Positions 63,550 through 64,000 of a stretch of DNA of 64,000 bases are shown here, piece after piece; position 1 is the first letter of the stretch; every line of letters starts with the position of its first letter. The translations under genes and the position numbers were made by a program. Under the pieces are notes generated by a model. It searched no databases and was not told the DNA's origin. It was given only the letters and a program-made list of their open reading frames with translations. Source of the DNA: SB25 sp029560875 (GTDB lineage: Bacteria > Bacteroidota > Bacteroidia > Bacteroidales > Tenuifilaceae); assembly GCA_035388225.1 (NCBI GenBank), contig DAOOPM010000019.1:1-64000 (forward strand). The letters are read 5' to 3'.

Positions 63550-64000
63550 TTCTTACCTCCTTCCTTAAGTGTATTGTATGCTCTTGTAACTGCATCGCAA
63601 TATGCTCTGGACGAAATTGTAGATGCTGTAATTGCATCAACATCGCCACCATCTTTTTTTACTTTAACTTTAAAGGTTTCTGGGTTTTTCCCTTCAAATT
63701 GTAAACTGAAGTTCGATTTGCTGGGCTCCATTTTATCTCCTAGACCTGGAGTTTCTTTGTGCGATACAACGGCAACTTTGTTTATTGAGCCATCGGGTAA
63801 GAAACCCACCATAAGTTCAATTAACCCAGAAAAACCATTCTTGCTGAAGGTTTTAACGGCGGTTCCAACCAATTGCCCATCTTTTTTTGCAGGGTAGAAT
63901 ACTAACTCGCCACCATCAACCTCTACTTTGTACGATTCTTCAAAGGGTTGATTGTTGAATTCAGGAACAACCGCTTCAATGGCTGAGTTTATTTTAGCCA
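63546..64000 (-). CDS. rnfG: Ion-translocating oxidoreductase complex subunit G, 5' end outside the window
   Basis: The C-terminal 151 codons of RnfG; the frame is open to the window edge and begins beyond it. The FMN-binding domain is seen: VGFLPDGSINKVAVVSHKETPGLGDK, and the FMN-attachment site DAITASTIS, where the Thr of AST is the expected covalent FMN acceptor. The usual small residues before it (GAT) are here AST. The part before the first ATG in the frame reads AVVPEFNNQPFEE and FYPAKKDGQ, which fits RnfG and shows the gene is continuous. The rest of the operon (rnfB, rnfC, rnfD) should lie outside the window. Confidence 0.92.
   Translation of the reverse strand, partial: AKINSAIEAVVPEFNNQPFEESYKVEVDGGELVFYPAKKDGQLVGTAVKTFSKNGFSGLIELMVGFLPDGSINKVAVVSHKETPGLGDKMEPSKSNFSLQFEGKNPETFKVKVKKDGGDVDAITASTISSRAYCDAVTRAYNTLKEGGKK

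Overview
The window is about 64 kb of an AT-rich chromosome from a Bacteroidota bacterium, most likely a marine or anaerobic member of the Bacteroidales/Marinilabiliales group. The lineage call rests on several independent signs. Two secreted proteins end in type IX secretion (Por/gliding) sorting domains, one of type A and one of CHU_C/type B. Several genes are preceded by the Bacteroidota -7 promoter element TAnnTTTG, and starts lack Shine-Dalgarno sequences. The neighbourhoods are also typical: relA/spoT-fur-purA, tsaD divergent from tamB, DUF5063-exonuclease-RlmI, and rnfG-rnfE-rnfA. The species cannot be told from the sequence alone.

Layout. 1-80: 3' end of a 5S rRNA and the terminator of an rRNA operon. 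0.26-9.5 kb: a large propeller/PP2C sensor, a PsiE-like membrane protein, an acyl-CoA synthetase, a radical SAM protein, a SPOR lipoprotein and an MFS permease. 9.6-18.8 kb: an unknown secreted protein facing a minus-strand run of a paired M16 peptidase, a T9SS protein, relA/spoT, fur and purA. 19-23.9 kb: a CLC chloride channel/antiporter, an orphan receiver, glyA, a small membrane protein and a TauE/SafE permease. 24-27.6 kb: a 1189-residue surface protein made of 13 leucine-rich repeats and nine Listeria-Bacteroides repeats. 27.6-28.1 kb: the only long non-coding stretch, rich in hairpins. 28-31.4 kb: a small barrel protein and a TPR-kinase/LytTR pair. 31.7-38.2 kb: tonB, exbD, exbB and tamB. 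38.3-44.2 kb: tsaD, an NMT1-type hybrid kinase without its phospho-acceptor histidine, yaaA and an OstA-like protein. 44.2-50 kb: SurA-like and other periplasmic chaperones, then guaB. 50.2-59.6 kb: a DUF4143 ATPase, recQ, a proline dehydrogenase-like gene, the DUF5063 operon, a DUF2795 protein, a cobalamin adenosyltransferase, an ABC ATPase and a methyltransferase. 59.7-64 kb: recG, a small lipoprotein and the 3' end of an rnf operon.

How the genes work together. Much of the window serves the envelope. OstA/LPS transport, SurA-type chaperones, TamB, ExbBD-TonB, SPOR and T9SS cargo all concern outer-membrane building or energising. The rest is mostly core metabolism and nucleic-acid upkeep: purA and guaB (the two branches from IMP), relA/spoT, glyA, recQ, recG, tsaD and an RNA-processing operon. 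Rnf gives an ion-pumping ferredoxin:NAD+ oxidoreductase.

I do not see a clear undescribed defence or mobile system here: no CRISPR array, transposase, integrase, phage gene or restriction system. The best leads are the histidine-less hybrid kinase, the purA terminator buried in the coding end of the facing gene, the tamB frame that continues through a membrane helix with no ordinary start codon, the hairpin-rich GC island at 27.8-28.0 kb, and the modular repeat adhesin.
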